Source: an uncultured Lachnospiraceae bacterium (GTDB taxonomy: Bacteria > Bacillota > Clostridia > Lachnospirales > Lachnospiraceae). From it: a stretch of 64,000 bases of DNA. The notes under the pieces were generated by a model, which saw only the letters and a list, made by a program, of their open reading frames with translations, was not told where the DNA came from and made no database searches. Each line of letters begins with the position of its first letter. Within the stretch, counting starts at the first letter, position 1. The translations under genes and the position numbers were made by a program. Location of the stretch: assembly GCA_947177445.1 (NCBI GenBank), contig CAMWUL010000002.1, positions 59,601 to 123,600 on the forward strand, written 5' to 3'. Shown in pieces: positions 36,278-46,745 of the stretch.

Positions 36278-36598
36278 ATGGAGTACAAATTTACGACGGA
36301 CAATTTTGAGGAAGAGGTCCTGCAGTCCAAGATTCCGGTGCTGGTGGATTTCTTTGCGGACTGGTGCGGTCCCTGCAAGATGATGGCGCCCATTGTGGAA
36401 AAGCTCGCGGAGGAATATGACGGCCGTGTCAAGGTAGGAAAATGCAATACGGACGAGAACCTGCAGGTTGCTCAGAGATACCGCATTTCCAGCATTCCCA
36501 CATTTATTATTTTCAAGGACGGAAAGCCGGCGGCTACCTTTATGGGCGCCATGTCTGCCAAGGATCTGAAAGATAAAGTGGAGAATGCATTGAAATAA
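36278..36598 (+). CDS. trxA: Thioredoxin
   Basis: The protein has 106 residues with the active site WCGPCK (C30, C33) and the cis-Pro loop SIPT. AGAAGGAGGAG ends six bases before ATG 36278; the upstream in-frame extension is not supported. It reduces protein disulfides in the cytoplasm. Only one base separates it from the YitT frame. Confidence 0.93.
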   Translation: MEYKFTTDNFEEEVLQSKIPVLVDFFADWCGPCKMMAPIVEKLAEEYDGRVKVGKCNTDENLQVAQRYRISSIPTFIIFKDGKPAATFMGAMSAKDLKDKVENALK

Positions 36599-36599
36599 G

Positions 36600-37475
36600 A
36601 TGAACAGAGCTACATTGAAATACGAAGGAAAAAGAATGCTGGGCGGCGTCTTCGGCGCCCTGCTGTATGCGGCGGGGATCAATCTGTTTGTGGTGCCCGC
36701 TGAACTGTATACAGGCGGACTCATGGGCATCTGTCAGGTGATCCGCACCGTGCTGGCGGATGCTTTTGGCCTTAGATTTCAGGCCTTTGATATAGCCGGC
36801 GTTATATACTATATTATAAATGTACCGATTTTCCTGGTAGCATTCAGCAGAATCGGCAGATTGTTTCTGGTAAAAACATTGGCTTCAGTCACTGCCATCA
36901 CCCTGTTTATTTCCCTGATTCCCACGGTGGTTATCGTGGAGGATGTCATGGCGGCTTGTGTGGTAGGAGGCATCATATCCGGCGCAGGGGTGGGGATTAT
37001 GCTGCGCATGGGCTCTTCCGGCGGAGGAACGGATGTGGTGGGAGTTCTGCTGATCAAATGGAAGAGAGATTTCAGTGTTGGCAAGGTAAACCTGCTGGTG
37101 AATCTGGTGCTTTACGGAGCCTGTATTTTCCTGTTTGATATCGGGACGGTGGTGTATTCCGTTATCTATGCGGCGGTGTACTCCGTGGCCATGGATAAGG
37201 TACACACACAGAATATCAATGTGGAGGTCCATGCGATCACAAAGGCGGATACCTCTGCACTGGAAAAGAAGGTTTTTGAGGAGCTGGGCCGCGGGATCAC
37301 CAAATGGTCTGCGCTGGGTGCCTATACCTATGACCGTTCCCATGTGCTGTACATCATGCTGTCCAAATATGAGGTTAACCGCCTGAAGACCATCATACGC
37401 GAATATGATCCTCAAGCATTTATTGTGGTGAATGAGGGAGTCAGCGTGGATGGGAATTATCTGAAGAAGCTGTGA
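36600..37475 (+). CDS. YitT family membrane protein
   Basis: The protein has up to 291 residues. Five or six membrane helices (about 15-185) carry the conserved GSSGGGTDVV. A soluble C-terminal DUF2179-type domain follows (about 200-285). Function is unknown; such proteins may transport small solutes. ATG 36600 directly follows the thioredoxin stop but has a poor RBS. ATG 36636 (residue 13) has AAGGA six bases upstream and may be the true start. Confidence 0.9.
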   Translation: MNRATLKYEGKRMLGGVFGALLYAAGINLFVVPAELYTGGLMGICQVIRTVLADAFGLRFQAFDIAGVIYYIINVPIFLVAFSRIGRLFLVKTLASVTAITLFISLIPTVVIVEDVMAACVVGGIISGAGVGIMLRMGSSGGGTDVVGVLLIKWKRDFSVGKVNLLVNLVLYGACIFLFDIGTVVYSVIYAAVYSVAMDKVHTQNINVEVHAITKADTSALEKKVFEELGRGITKWSALGAYTYDRSHVLYIMLSKYEVNRLKTIIREYDPQAFIVVNEGVSVDGNYLKKL

Positions 37476-37493
37476 GAATGCTGTGAATTGGTG

Positions 37494-37529
37494 CAGGCGG
37501 GGATTGCTGAAAAGAGTATTCCCCGCCTG
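37494..37529. terminator. Inverted repeat between convergent genes
   Basis: CAGGCGGGGA and TCCCCGCCTG form a perfect ten-base stem with a 16-base loop, placed between the YitT gene and the convergent DUF1846 gene. Only weak T-richness flanks it, so termination efficiency is uncertain. Confidence 0.55.
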
Positions 37530-37548
37530 ATATTATAAGACTGCTTTA

Positions 37549-39024
37549 TCAATATCTTTTTTTAGAGGCCTGAACGGCTTCGCTGGTCAAGTCCACTCCC
37601 AGCTTTTTATAGATTTTGATATCCACCTCGGAAAGCATCACAGAGGTATGCACCTGGCAGCCCTTCAGATGCGGCAGCTGTTCCATGGAACGTCTGGCGT
37701 TCTCGTCGGTGCTGGCGGCCAGTGCCAGTGCAATCAACACCTCGTCGGTGTGAAGTCTGGGGTTTTTCCCGCCCAGGTAGCGGACCTTCAGGTTCTGGAT
37801 CGGCTCGATAGCCTCGGGCTTGATCAGCTGTATATCGTGATCTATGCCGGCCAGATATTTCAGGGCATTCAGCAGCAGGGCGGCGGATGCTCCCAGGAAA
37901 TCGGAGGTCTTGGAGGTAATGATGTGATGGTTGCCAAGCTCGATGGCGGCAGTGGGCACATTCAGGGCTTCGGCGCGCTGGCGGCAGGCCACAGTGACAC
38001 GCCTGTCATCCGTGGTGATTCTGGCCTGCTTCATGAGAAGCTCGATCTTATAAACCTCGTTTTCAGAGCCTTCGTCCCGCATCACCTTATTCAGGGCGGC
38101 ATAATAGCGTCGTATGATCTCGGCGCAGGATGCCTGACAGCAGGCCTCGTCGTCGATGATACAGTTGCCTGCCATGTTGACACCCATGTCAGTAGGAGAT
38201 TTATAGGGATTGCTTCCGTAAATGCCTTCAAAAATAGCGTTCAGCACGGGAAAGATCTCAATATCGCGGTTATAGTTGACGGTGGTCTCTCCGTAGGCCT
38301 CCAGATGGAAGGGGTCGATCATATTGACATCGTTCAAATCCGCGGTAGCAGCCTCATAAGCCAGATTTACAGGATGCTTCAGCGGGATATTCCAGATGGG
38401 GAAGGTCTCAAATTTGGCGTAGCCGGCCTTGATCCCCCGCAGGTTATCATGATACAGCTGGGAGAGGCAGGTGGCCATCTTGCCGCTTCCCGGGCCCGGA
38501 GCCGTGATTACCACCAGCGGTCTCGTGGTTTCGATATAGTCGTTGCGCCCAAAGCCGTTTTCGCTGATGATCAGCGGAATATTGGAGGGATATCCCTCGA
38601 TGGTATAGTGAAGGTACACCCGGATATTTTTCTTTTCCAGCCGGGCCTTAAACTGGTTTGCGCTGTTTTGGCCGGAATAATGGGTGATAACCACGCTTCC
38701 CACATATAGTCCCTTTTGCAGGAACTCATCCCGAAGCCGCAGAACATCCACGTCATAGGTAATTCCCAGATCGCCCCGGATCTTATTTTTTTCAATATCG
38801 GCGGCGTTAATAACGATAACGATTTCCGCATAGTCGGAAAGCTGCATCAGCATGCGCAGCTTGGAATCGGGCGCAAAGCCGGGAAGCACGCGGGAAGCAT
38901 GGTAATCGTCAAAAAGCTTTCCGCCGAATTCCAGGTAAAGCTTGTCGCCGAACTGGTCGATGCGCTCCTTGATGTGCTGGGATTGCATTTTCAGATATTT
39001 TTCGTTGTCAAAACCGGTTTTCAT
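37549..39024 (-). CDS. DUF1846 family protein
   Basis: The protein has 491 residues, the usual length for the family. A phosphate-loop-like stretch APGPGSGKMATCLSQ lies near residue 175, and QASCAEIIRRYY and NHHIITSK are further conserved parts. It has no signal peptide. Structures are known for relatives but the function is not established as far as I know. It is monocistronic and read towards the YitT gene. Confidence 0.88.
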   Translation of the reverse strand: MKTGFDNEKYLKMQSQHIKERIDQFGDKLYLEFGGKLFDDYHASRVLPGFAPDSKLRMLMQLSDYAEIVIVINAADIEKNKIRGDLGITYDVDVLRLRDEFLQKGLYVGSVVITHYSGQNSANQFKARLEKKNIRVYLHYTIEGYPSNIPLIISENGFGRNDYIETTRPLVVITAPGPGSGKMATCLSQLYHDNLRGIKAGYAKFETFPIWNIPLKHPVNLAYEAATADLNDVNMIDPFHLEAYGETTVNYNRDIEIFPVLNAIFEGIYGSNPYKSPTDMGVNMAGNCIIDDEACCQASCAEIIRRYYAALNKVMRDEGSENEVYKIELLMKQARITTDDRRVTVACRQRAEALNVPTAAIELGNHHIITSKTSDFLGASAALLLNALKYLAGIDHDIQLIKPEAIEPIQNLKVRYLGGKNPRLHTDEVLIALALAASTDENARRSMEQLPHLKGCQVHTSVMLSEVDIKIYKKLGVDLTSEAVQASKKRY

Positions 39025-39160
39025 CTTATGCCTTTCATGCTGTGAATAAGGATACTGTAGTACATTCCTGAGTGTATTGTATCATAGTTTTCGCGTCTTT
39101 GGAATGGCAAAAAGTTTAGAAATCTTTAAGAGATGGAATGTTTTTTTCATACTTATGCTA

Positions 39161-39189
39161 TTGATTTATGAAATACGAATCTCTATAAT
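39161..39189 (+). promoter_or_regulatory. Promoter of ftsH
   Basis: TTGATT and TATAAT are 17 bases apart, about 70 bases before ftsH. The region 39025-39160 upstream is AT-rich and without genes. Confidence 0.7.
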
Positions 39190-39202
39190 AAAGTAGATTC
39201 AG

Positions 39203-39216
39203 TTTCGTCAACGAAA
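39203..39216. promoter_or_regulatory. Inverted repeat in the ftsH leader
   Basis: TTTCGT and ACGAAA are separated by two bases, 14 bases after the -10 box. The position fits an operator or a short leader hairpin. Confidence 0.4.
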
Positions 39217-39258
39217 TTGTGATCGTCGGCGGGAAATGAAAAAAGAAACGGAGTTACT

Positions 39259-41601
39259 ATGGACAATCAAATGAATCAGTATGATAACGGTGGGGGATAC
39301 AATAACGGAAACCGTGGAAATATGCCTGGGGGCAATAACAATGGAAACGGCGGCGGAGGGAATAACGGCGGCGATCCCAGAAGGCCGAATATCCTGACGA
39401 TGGTGCTGGCGGCCATGAGCACGCTTGTGATCGTATGGCTTCTCTACAGTGTGATGCTGGGCGGCGGCGTGGACGCCGAGGAGGTCAGCTATACACAGTT
39501 TCTGCAGGAGCTGGAAGCGGACAATGTGGATACGGTGAAGCTGCAGAGCACCGGGGAGGTTATTTTCACTTTGAAGTCGGATGCAGCCGCCGCCAATGAA
39601 ACGGCCACACAGATTCCGCTGCAGGGCTACGGCTTCCGGGTACAGCCTGTGGTGAAGGAGTATTCCGCGGTTTTGATGGAGGATATGGATACCCTGACCT
39701 CCCGGCTGGAGGCCCACGGCGTGGACGGAAAGAGGATTCTCAGCGACAATTCCGGGCGCTTCCTGGAGATCATCATCTCCGTGGTGCTTCCGGTGGTTCT
39801 GATGTGGATATTACTGGGCTTTTTATTCCGCAAAATGGGGGGAAGCGCCGGCCCCATGGGTGTGGGCAAGAGCAATGCCAAGGTATATGTTCAGAAGGAG
39901 ACAGGAGTCACCTTCAAGGATGTGGCCGGTGCGGACGAGGCCAAGGAATCGCTGGTGGAGGTGGTGGACTTCCTCCACAATCCCGGCAAATATTCCAAGA
40001 TCGGCGCCAGACTGCCCAAGGGAGCTCTGCTGGTAGGACCTCCCGGAACCGGTAAGACGCTGCTTGCCAGGGCTGTGGCGGGAGAGGCCAAGGTGCCGTT
40101 CTTCTCCCTGACCGGATCTGACTTTGTGGAATTGTATGTGGGTGTGGGCGCCAGCCGCGTGAGAGATCTTTTCAGAGAGGCCAACAAAAACGCGCCCTGT
40201 ATCATTTTCATAGACGAAATCGATGCCATCGGGCGCAGCCGTGACTCTCAGTACGGCGGAAATGGAAACGAGGAGCGGGAGCAGACGCTGAATCAGCTGC
40301 TTTCGGAGATGGATGGATTTGACAGCTCCAAGGGTATCCTGATCCTGGGAGCCACCAACCGCTTCGAGATTCTGGACAAGGCGCTTCTGAGACCGGGCCG
40401 TTTTGACAGGCGCATCATTGTGGATAAGCCGGATCTGAAGGGACGCGTGGAGATTCTGAAGGTACATTCCAAGGATGTGAAAATGGATGAAACCGTGGAT
40501 CTGGATGCCATCGCGCTGGCTACCAGCGGAGCCGTAGGCTCGGATCTGGCCAATATGATCAATGAGGCGGCCATCAATGCAGTGAAAGAGGGAAGGGAAT
40601 ATGTCTGCCAGAAGGATCTGTTTAATGCCGTGGAGCAGGTGCTGATGGGCAAGGAGAAGAAGGACCGCATTATGAACAAGGAGGAGCGCCGGATCGTGTC
40701 CTACCATGAGGTGGGCCATGCGCTGGTCAGCGCCCTTCAGAAGAATTCCGAGCCGGTGCAGAAGATTACCATCGTGCCCCGTACCATGGGGGCGCTGGGC
40801 TATGTCATGCATGTGCCGGAGGAAGAAAAGTATCTGAACACAGAGGCTGAGCTGAGGGATATGCTTGTGAGCCTGGTGGGAGGACGCGCCGCGGAGGAGA
40901 TTGTCTTTGACACGGTGACTACCGGTGCGGCCAACGATATTGAGCGAGCCACGGATCTGGCCCGGAACATGGTGACCCGCTACGGCATGAGCAAGCGGTT
41001 CGGCCTGATGGGACTTGCCACTGTGGAAAGCCAGTATCTGGACGGCAGAATGGTTTTAAAATGCAGTGACAATACGGCGGCTGAGGTGGACCAGGAAGTG
41101 GTGGAGATCCTGAAGGAAAGCTATCAGAAGGCGCTTGAAATGCTTCGGGAAAACCGGGATGTAATGGATAAGCTGGCTGAGTTTCTGATCGAAAAGGAAA
41201 CCATCACCGGTAAGGACTTCATGAAGATTTTCCGGGAGGCGAAGGGAATTCCCGAGCCCGAAGAGGATGAGGAAGCAAAGAAGCAGGGAAAGAATGAAAA
41301 GTCTGCGGATGGAGCAGAGGGAAAGGAAACCTCACAGGAAGTGATCCAGATGCCGGGGCCGGTGGCAGTTCCTGAGCCGGTGGAGGTGCCGGGAGCAGGG
41401 GCCCATAGGGAGGATTCCGGGAAGCTGCCGCAGAGGGAGGAAGAGGCCGAAGCAGGGGCTTCGGAGTCGGAGAAAAATGGAGCATCGCCGGAGCAGGAAG
41501 AGGATCAGACACCTGAGACGGAGAGCGGCGGTTCACAGACTTCCGCACCGGAGCAGGAGGCTTCTGCGGTGGGAAGGTTTTCCAACAGAAGATTGGACTG
41601 A
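39259..41601 (+). CDS. ftsH: ATP-dependent zinc metalloprotease FtsH
   Basis: The protein has 780 residues. A Gly/Asn-rich N-terminus (about 1-40) precedes the first membrane helix, an external domain and the second helix near 175-195. The AAA domain has Walker A GPPGTGKT (from residue 260) and Walker [10 protein letters not shown]. The protease zinc site is HEVGH (483-487). The last 120 residues are rich in Glu, Pro and Ser and probably disordered, longer than in most FtsH. It degrades misfolded membrane and regulatory proteins. Its likely modulators HflK and HflC are encoded at the right end of the window. Confidence 0.96.
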   Translation: MDNQMNQYDNGGGYNNGNRGNMPGGNNNGNGGGGNNGGDPRRPNILTMVLAAMSTLVIVWLLYSVMLGGGVDAEEVSYTQFLQELEADNVDTVKLQSTGEVIFTLKSDAAAANETATQIPLQGYGFRVQPVVKEYSAVLMEDMDTLTSRLEAHGVDGKRILSDNSGRFLEIIISVVLPVVLMWILLGFLFRKMGGSAGPMGVGKSNAKVYVQKETGVTFKDVAGADEAKESLVEVVDFLHNPGKYSKIGARLPKGALLVGPPGTGKTLLARAVAGEAKVPFFSLTGSDFVELYVGVGASRVRDLFREANKNAPCIIFIDEIDAIGRSRDSQYGGNGNEEREQTLNQLLSEMDGFDSSKGILILGATNRFEILDKALLRPGRFDRRIIVDKPDLKGRVEILKVHSKDVKMDETVDLDAIALATSGAVGSDLANMINEAAINAVKEGREYVCQKDLFNAVEQVLMGKEKKDRIMNKEERRIVSYHEVGHALVSALQKNSEPVQKITIVPRTMGALGYVMHVPEEEKYLNTEAELRDMLVSLVGGRAAEEIVFDTVTTGAANDIERATDLARNMVTRYGMSKRFGLMGLATVESQYLDGRMVLKCSDNTAAEVDQEVVEILKESYQKALEMLRENRDVMDKLAEFLIEKETITGKDFMKIFREAKGIPEPEEDEEAKKQGKNEKSADGAEGKETSQEVIQMPGPVAVPEPVEVPGAGAHREDSGKLPQREEEAEAGASESEKNGASPEQEEDQTPETESGGSQTSAPEQEASAVGRFSNRRLD

Positions 41602-41666
41602 TACAGGCGCCGGAAAAGAAAGAAGCTTTGCCGAAGGCTGAATCGCAGAAAATAGAAGATAAGTGG

Positions 41667-41696
41667 CAGCCCTGTGCCTAAATTGGCACAGGGCTG
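41667..41696 (+). terminator. Perfect hairpin after ftsH
   Basis: CAGCCCTGTGCC and GGCACAGGGCTG form a perfect 12-base stem with loop TAAATT. The following TTGTAATG has no long T-run, so it may act partially or as an mRNA 3' end. Confidence 0.6.
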
Positions 41697-41740
41697 TTGT
41701 AATGATCAGAAGGACCCTGACAGGATCGGAGGAACAGAAC

Positions 41741-42706
41741 ATGAAAGAATGGAAGAAAAACGGCGGAAGGGTGTTTTACTGCATTTTATTGATTTTGTGC
41801 CTGGCAGGATGCGCAAGGGAAGAAGAGGGGCCTTCGGAGCCGGAAAACAGCTCTCCGCTGCAGATAATGCAGTCGGAGGAACCGCAAACAACGAAGTCAG
41901 AGGGATCCCAGACAAAGGAGCCAGAGGGATCCCAAGCAACGGAGCCGGAAGAGCCGGAGGGATCCCGGTCAACGGAGCCGGAAGAGCCGGAGGAATTCCA
42001 GTCAACGGAGCCGGAAGAATCGGAGGAACCCGACGCATCTTTCCTGATTGTAATTGATGCAGGGCATCAGCAGAAGGCCGACAGTGAAAGGGAACCGGTA
42101 GGACCGGGGGCGGAGGAAACCAAGGCCAAGGTCAGCGGAGGAACCTCCGGCAGCGCCAGCGGACTGAAGGAATACGAGCTGACCCTGACAGTGGCCCAGA
42201 AGCTGGAGCAAGAGCTGATTGCCAGAGGATATCAGGTGATTATGGTTCGGACCACTCACGATGTGAATATCAGCAACAGCCAGCGTGCGCAGGTGGCCAA
42301 TGACGCCGGTGCGGATGCTTTTATCCGTATCCACGCCAACGGGTCGGAGGACACTACAGTAAACGGCGCAATGACCATTTGCCAGACGGAAAACAACCCT
42401 TATAACGCCGAGCTTTATGAACAGAGCTTTAATCTCTCCACTTTAGTGCTGGACGAGCTGGCGGCGGCAGCCGGCTGCAAAAAGCGACGGGTATGGGAAA
42501 CAGATACCATGAGTGGGATAAACTGGTGTCAGGTACCCGTGACCATTGTGGAGATGGGGTATATGACCAACCCGGAAGAGGATCTTCTGATGGCCTCGGA
42601 GGATTATCAGGACAAGATCGTGCAGGGCATCGCCAACGGAATTGACAGGTTTTTAAACCCGGAGAGCCAAGGGCGGGATGAAGCGGAGCAAATCGGGATG
42701 GAGTAA
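41741..42706 (+). CDS. N-acetylmuramoyl-L-alanine amidase lipoprotein
   Basis: The protein has 321 residues. A signal peptide ends in lipobox LAGC. A low-complexity linker (about 30-100) repeats TEPEEPE-type units. The Amidase_3 domain follows, with zinc ligands in VIDAGH, EYELT and RIHANG, and the catalytic Glu in [10 protein letters not shown]. It cuts the amide bond between muramic acid and the stem peptide. CGGAGGA lies eight bases before ATG 41741. Confidence 0.9.
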   Translation: MKEWKKNGGRVFYCILLILCLAGCAREEEGPSEPENSSPLQIMQSEEPQTTKSEGSQTKEPEGSQATEPEEPEGSRSTEPEEPEEFQSTEPEESEEPDASFLIVIDAGHQQKADSEREPVGPGAEETKAKVSGGTSGSASGLKEYELTLTVAQKLEQELIARGYQVIMVRTTHDVNISNSQRAQVANDAGADAFIRIHANGSEDTTVNGAMTICQTENNPYNAELYEQSFNLSTLVLDELAAAAGCKKRRVWETDTMSGINWCQVPVTIVEMGYMTNPEEDLLMASEDYQDKIVQGIANGIDRFLNPESQGRDEAEQIGME

Positions 42707-42755
42707 AAGAATAACAGGGTGCGGCAGCGCAAAGCCGGACGAAACAGGAGTGGAA

Positions 42756-44660
42756 ATGTTTAATTTTGAAGAAGAACTGAAAAAGCTTCCCAAGGAGCCG
42801 GGAGTCTATATTATGAGAAATGACAAGGATGTCATTTTATACGTGGGAAAGGCGGTGAACCTGCATAATCGGGTGCGTTCTTATTTCCGTGAAAATATAG
42901 GACGAGGCCCCATGATCGACAAGATGGTGTCCCTGATCGCCCGGTTTGAATATATTGTCACAGACTCCGAGCTGGAGGCGCTGGTGCTGGAGAATAATCT
43001 GATCAAGGAGAATTCGCCCAAATACAATACGCTGCTGAAGGATGATAAGACCTATCCCTATATCAAGGTTACTGTAGGGGAGGAGTTTCCCCGGATTTTG
43101 TTTTCCCGGGTCATGAAAAAAGATAAATCCAGGTATTTCGGTCCCTATACCAGCGCCGGGGCTGTGAAGGATACCATCGAGCTGCTGAACAAGCTGTATT
43201 GTCTCAGAACCTGCAATCGAAGCCTGCCGAGAGATATCGGTCTGGATCGTCCCTGCCTGAATTACCATATCAAGCAATGCCTGGCGCCCTGCCAGGGCTA
43301 TGTGAACAGGGAGCAGTATCGGGAGCAGGTGGCTCAGGCCCTGGAGTTTCTGAACGGCAACTATAATCTGATTCTGAAGGACCTGGAATCCAAAATGAAG
43401 GCAGCGGCAGAGGAGCTTGATTTTGAGGCGGCGGCAGGATACAGAGATCTGTACAACAGTGTGAAGCAGGTGTCCCAGAAGCAGAAGATCACCGACAGCG
43501 TAGGTGAGGACAAGGATATTCTGGCCCTGTATCAGGATGAGACCGAGGCGGTGGTGCAGGTATTTTTTGTAAGGGACGGCAAGCTGATAGGCCGGGAGCA
43601 TTATTACATGACACATGTGTCGGAGGGGGACAAGGCCGGTATTCTGGAAAATTTTGTGAAGCAGTTTTATGCGGGAACACCTTTTATTCCCCGGGAGCTG
43701 ATGCTGCAATATGAGATCGGGGACAGGGAATTGATTGAAAAATGGCTTTCCGGGCGCAAGGGAGGCCGGGTGCATATCAGAGTTCCTAAGATCGGTTCCA
43801 AGGAAAAGCTGGTGGAGCTGGCGGCGCAGAATGCAAGGCATATTTTGGAGCAGGACAGGGAGCGGCTGAAAAGAGAGGAGGGCAGGACCATCGGAGCGGT
43901 GAAGGAGATCGCAGATGTCCTGGGACTGCCCCGTATCGAAAGAATGGAGGCCTTCGACATTTCCAACATCAACGGCTTTGAGAATGTGGGCTCCATGATA
44001 GTATTTGAAAAGGGGAAGCCTAAGCCCAGTGATTATCGGAAGTTTCGGATTCGGACCGTCACCGGTCCCGACGATTATGCCTGTATGCGTGAAGTGCTGA
44101 CCAGACGATTCCGCCATGGCATAGAGGAGAGCAGGGAACTGGAGGAGAAGGAGCTGGAGCGGGAATACGGAAGCTTTACCAGATTTCCTGACCTGCTGAT
44201 GATGGACGGAGGCCGGGGACAGGTGAATATCGCGTTGGCCGTGCTGGAAGAGCTGGGAATTACCATTCCTGTCTGCGGAATGGTAAAGGATGATAACCAC
44301 CGTACCCGGGGACTTTATTTTAACAATGTGGAGCTGCCCATTGACACCCGCTCCGAGGGCTTTAAGCTGATTACCCGGATTCAGGACGAGGCCCATCGTT
44401 TTGCCATCGAGTACCACCGTTCCCTGCGCAGCAAGACTCAGGTGAAATCAGTGCTGGACGACATTCCGGGGGTGGGGCCCGCCAGAAGGAAGGCTCTGAT
44501 GCGCCGGTTTAAATCCATCGAAGAGATTCGTCAGGCTTCCGTGGAGGAGCTGGCGGCGCTGCCGGAGCTGAACAGACGGGCGGCTGAGGAAATATACGGC
44601 TTTTTCCGAAAGAAGGAGGAGACGCAGACAGATATCGTGAATGACGGCAGGGAATGCTGA
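42756..44660 (+). CDS. uvrC: Excinuclease ABC subunit C
   Basis: The protein has 634 residues. The GIY-YIG nuclease domain (about 1-95) has GVYIMRN and LYVGKA. A UVR domain (about 200-235), the C-terminal RNase H-like nuclease (about 370-540, [10 protein letters not shown]) and a helix-hairpin-helix pair ([10 protein letters not shown], about 570-625) follow. It makes both incisions in nucleotide excision repair. AGGAG precedes ATG 42756; the upstream in-frame part overlaps the amidase gene. Confidence 0.96.
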   Translation: MFNFEEELKKLPKEPGVYIMRNDKDVILYVGKAVNLHNRVRSYFRENIGRGPMIDKMVSLIARFEYIVTDSELEALVLENNLIKENSPKYNTLLKDDKTYPYIKVTVGEEFPRILFSRVMKKDKSRYFGPYTSAGAVKDTIELLNKLYCLRTCNRSLPRDIGLDRPCLNYHIKQCLAPCQGYVNREQYREQVAQALEFLNGNYNLILKDLESKMKAAAEELDFEAAAGYRDLYNSVKQVSQKQKITDSVGEDKDILALYQDETEAVVQVFFVRDGKLIGREHYYMTHVSEGDKAGILENFVKQFYAGTPFIPRELMLQYEIGDRELIEKWLSGRKGGRVHIRVPKIGSKEKLVELAAQNARHILEQDRERLKREEGRTIGAVKEIADVLGLPRIERMEAFDISNINGFENVGSMIVFEKGKPKPSDYRKFRIRTVTGPDDYACMREVLTRRFRHGIEESRELEEKELEREYGSFTRFPDLLMMDGGRGQVNIALAVLEELGITIPVCGMVKDDNHRTRGLYFNNVELPIDTRSEGFKLITRIQDEAHRFAIEYHRSLRSKTQVKSVLDDIPGVGPARRKALMRRFKSIEEIRQASVEELAALPELNRRAAEEIYGFFRKKEETQTDIVNDGREC

Positions 44661-44664
44661 AGGG

Positions 44665-44679
44665 GCGGCTGGCAGCCGC
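44665..44679 (+). terminator. Hairpin after uvrC
   Basis: GCGGCT and AGCCGC pair around GGC five bases after the uvrC stop. There is no T-run, so this is a weak terminator at best. Confidence 0.3.
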
Positions 44680-44714
44680 AGGCCGGAAGGACCGCGAAAC
44701 ATAACGAAAAGAAC

Positions 44715-44743
44715 TTCCCATATATTTTAGCTTGTGTTACAAT
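44715..44743 (+). promoter_or_regulatory. Promoter candidate of the hprK operon
   Basis: TTCCCA and TACAAT are 17 bases apart, about 80 bases before hprK. The -35 box is poor. Confidence 0.45.
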
Positions 44744-44823
44744 AAATACACTTAAGAGTCCGGCAGCCGCACGTTCTGCGCGCCGGAGGCTTCCAAACAG
44801 CACAGAAATGAGGGAAACAGGGA

Positions 44824-45765
44824 ATGGAATATGTAACGCTGACTCGTATGATCGAAAAGATGAAGTTGGATAACCTGACTCCGGACATCGATATAAAGGG
44901 AATCCGTATCACACAGCCGGACATCAACAGGCCGGCCCTGCAGATCGCCGGGTATTTTGAGCATTTTGATGCCACCCGTCTGCAGATCGTAGGATTCGTG
45001 GAGTACACCTACATGGAGAGCATGAGCGAGGACAGAAAGAGGGAAATATATGATGAGTTTCTCAGCGGTGATGTGCCTGCCGTGGTGTTCTGCCGGGAAA
45101 TGATGCCGGATCCCATTTTCATGCAGGCGGCACAGATCCATAAGGTGCCTGTCCTTTCCACCAAAAAGACCACATCTGCTTTTATGGCGGAAATCATTCG
45201 ATGGCTGAATGTAAAGCTTGCTCCCTGCATCTCCGTCCACGGGGTGCTGGTGGATGTGTACGGCGAGGGCGTGCTGATCACGGGTGAGAGCGGGATCGGT
45301 AAATCGGAAGCGGCCCTGGAGCTGATCAAGAGGGGACACCGACTGGTGACGGACGACGTGGTGGAGCTGAGGAAGGTCAGCGACGATACGCTGATCGGCT
45401 CGGCCCCGGATGTGACGAAGCATCTGATCGAGCTGAGGGGCATCGGCATCGTGGATGTGAAGGCGCTGTTCGGAGTATCCGCGGTAAAGGATACCCAGGG
45501 CATCGACATGGTGATCCGCCTGGAGGAGTGGGACAAGGAAAAGGAGTACGACAGGCTGGGATTGGAGGAAAATTACACGGAGTACCTGGGCAACAAGATC
45601 GTATGCCACAACATCCCCGTCCGTCCCGGACGGAATCTGGCCGTGATCTGCGAGTCGGCCGCCATTAATCATCGTCAGAAAAAAATGGGGTACAATGCGG
45701 CGCAGGAGCTGTATACCAGGGTGCAGAATTCTCTGGCCAGGAAACGGGAAGAGGATGATGAATAA
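44824..45765 (+). CDS. hprK: HPr kinase/phosphorylase
   Basis: The protein has 313 residues. The N-terminal domain (about 1-130) is followed by the kinase core with P-loop GESGIGKS (154-161) and the HprK signature ELRGIGIVDVKALFG near residue 205. It phosphorylates Ser46 of HPr and Crh in response to fructose-1,6-bisphosphate and so drives CcpA-dependent catabolite repression. It heads a block that also encodes glucokinase and an HPr-like protein. Confidence 0.96.
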   Translation: MEYVTLTRMIEKMKLDNLTPDIDIKGIRITQPDINRPALQIAGYFEHFDATRLQIVGFVEYTYMESMSEDRKREIYDEFLSGDVPAVVFCREMMPDPIFMQAAQIHKVPVLSTKKTTSAFMAEIIRWLNVKLAPCISVHGVLVDVYGEGVLITGESGIGKSEAALELIKRGHRLVTDDVVELRKVSDDTLIGSAPDVTKHLIELRGIGIVDVKALFGVSAVKDTQGIDMVIRLEEWDKEKEYDRLGLEENYTEYLGNKIVCHNIPVRPGRNLAVICESAAINHRQKKMGYNAAQELYTRVQNSLARKREEDDE

Positions 45766-45794
45766 AAGAATAAAAACGAAAGGTGAGGGAAATT

Positions 45795-46730
45795 ATGAGT
45801 AAGTATGCGTTTGGCGTAGACATCGGGGGAACCACGGTAAAGCTGGGTCTCTTTGACAAAGAGGGAAACATTCTGGACAAGTGGGAGATTCCCACCATAT
45901 TGGACAATGAAGGAGCGGCCATCCTTCCTGATATTGCGAAAAGCATCCGCGGAAAAATGGAAGAAAAAGGGATCAGTGAGGCGGACCTGGTAGGAATCGG
46001 CATGGGCGTCCCCGGCACAGTGGACAAAAAAGGAAATCTGGGAGGGTGCGCCAATATTGCATGGAAATCCTTTAACATACCCGAGGCGGTGCAGGCATAT
46101 ATTAATGTACCGGTAAAGGCGGGCAATGACGCCAATGTGGCGGCCTTTGGTGAAATGTGGAAAGGCGCCGGCAAGGGCCATGAAAACGTAGTGGCGGTGA
46201 CACTGGGAACCGGCGTGGGCGGCGGCATTATCGTGGAGGGAGAAATCCTGGCAGGATCCATCGGCGGCGGCGGTGAAATCGGTCATATCCATGTGGAGGA
46301 TAACGAGACGGAGAGCTGCGGCTGCGGAAAGAAGGGCTGCCTGGAGGAATATGCTTCTGCCACGGGAATTGCCAGACTGGCCAGAAGGCGGCTGGAAAAG
46401 GATGACAAGCCAAGCGTGCTGAGGGGCGGACATATCTCTGCAAAAACGGTCTTTGACGCTGTGAAAGAAGGGGATGCGGTTGCCATAGAGGTAGCGGAGG
46501 AGTTTGGCCGGTATCTGGGAAAAGGTCTGGGTATTATAGCCGGTGTGGTGAACCCGGAGCTGTTTGTCATCGGCGGAGGCGTGTCCAAGGCGGGAGAGAT
46601 TCTGCTGACCTTTGTGGAGCCCTGGTTCAGGAAGTACGTTTACAGAGAGTGCGCCAATGCCAAAATTGTGCTGGCCCAGCTGGGCAATGACGCCGGCATT
46701 ATCGGAGCCGTGGGAATGGTGTTGAGATAA
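45795..46730 (+). CDS. glcK: ROK family glucokinase
   Basis: The protein has 311 residues. It has the ATP-binding DIGGTTVKLG, the VTLGTGVGGG loop and the ROK zinc motif CGCGKKGCLEEYAS near 175-188. It phosphorylates glucose, including that released by the GH3 and other glycosidases. ATG 45795 was chosen because AAGGTGAGG precedes it; a GTG at 45783 would start inside the RBS. Confidence 0.93.
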   Translation: MSKYAFGVDIGGTTVKLGLFDKEGNILDKWEIPTILDNEGAAILPDIAKSIRGKMEEKGISEADLVGIGMGVPGTVDKKGNLGGCANIAWKSFNIPEAVQAYINVPVKAGNDANVAAFGEMWKGAGKGHENVVAVTLGTGVGGGIIVEGEILAGSIGGGGEIGHIHVEDNETESCGCGKKGCLEEYASATGIARLARRRLEKDDKPSVLRGGHISAKTVFDAVKEGDAVAIEVAEEFGRYLGKGLGIIAGVVNPELFVIGGGVSKAGEILLTFVEPWFRKYVYRECANAKIVLAQLGNDAGIIGAVGMVLR

Positions 46731-46745
46731 TTTTCAAAGGGAAGC

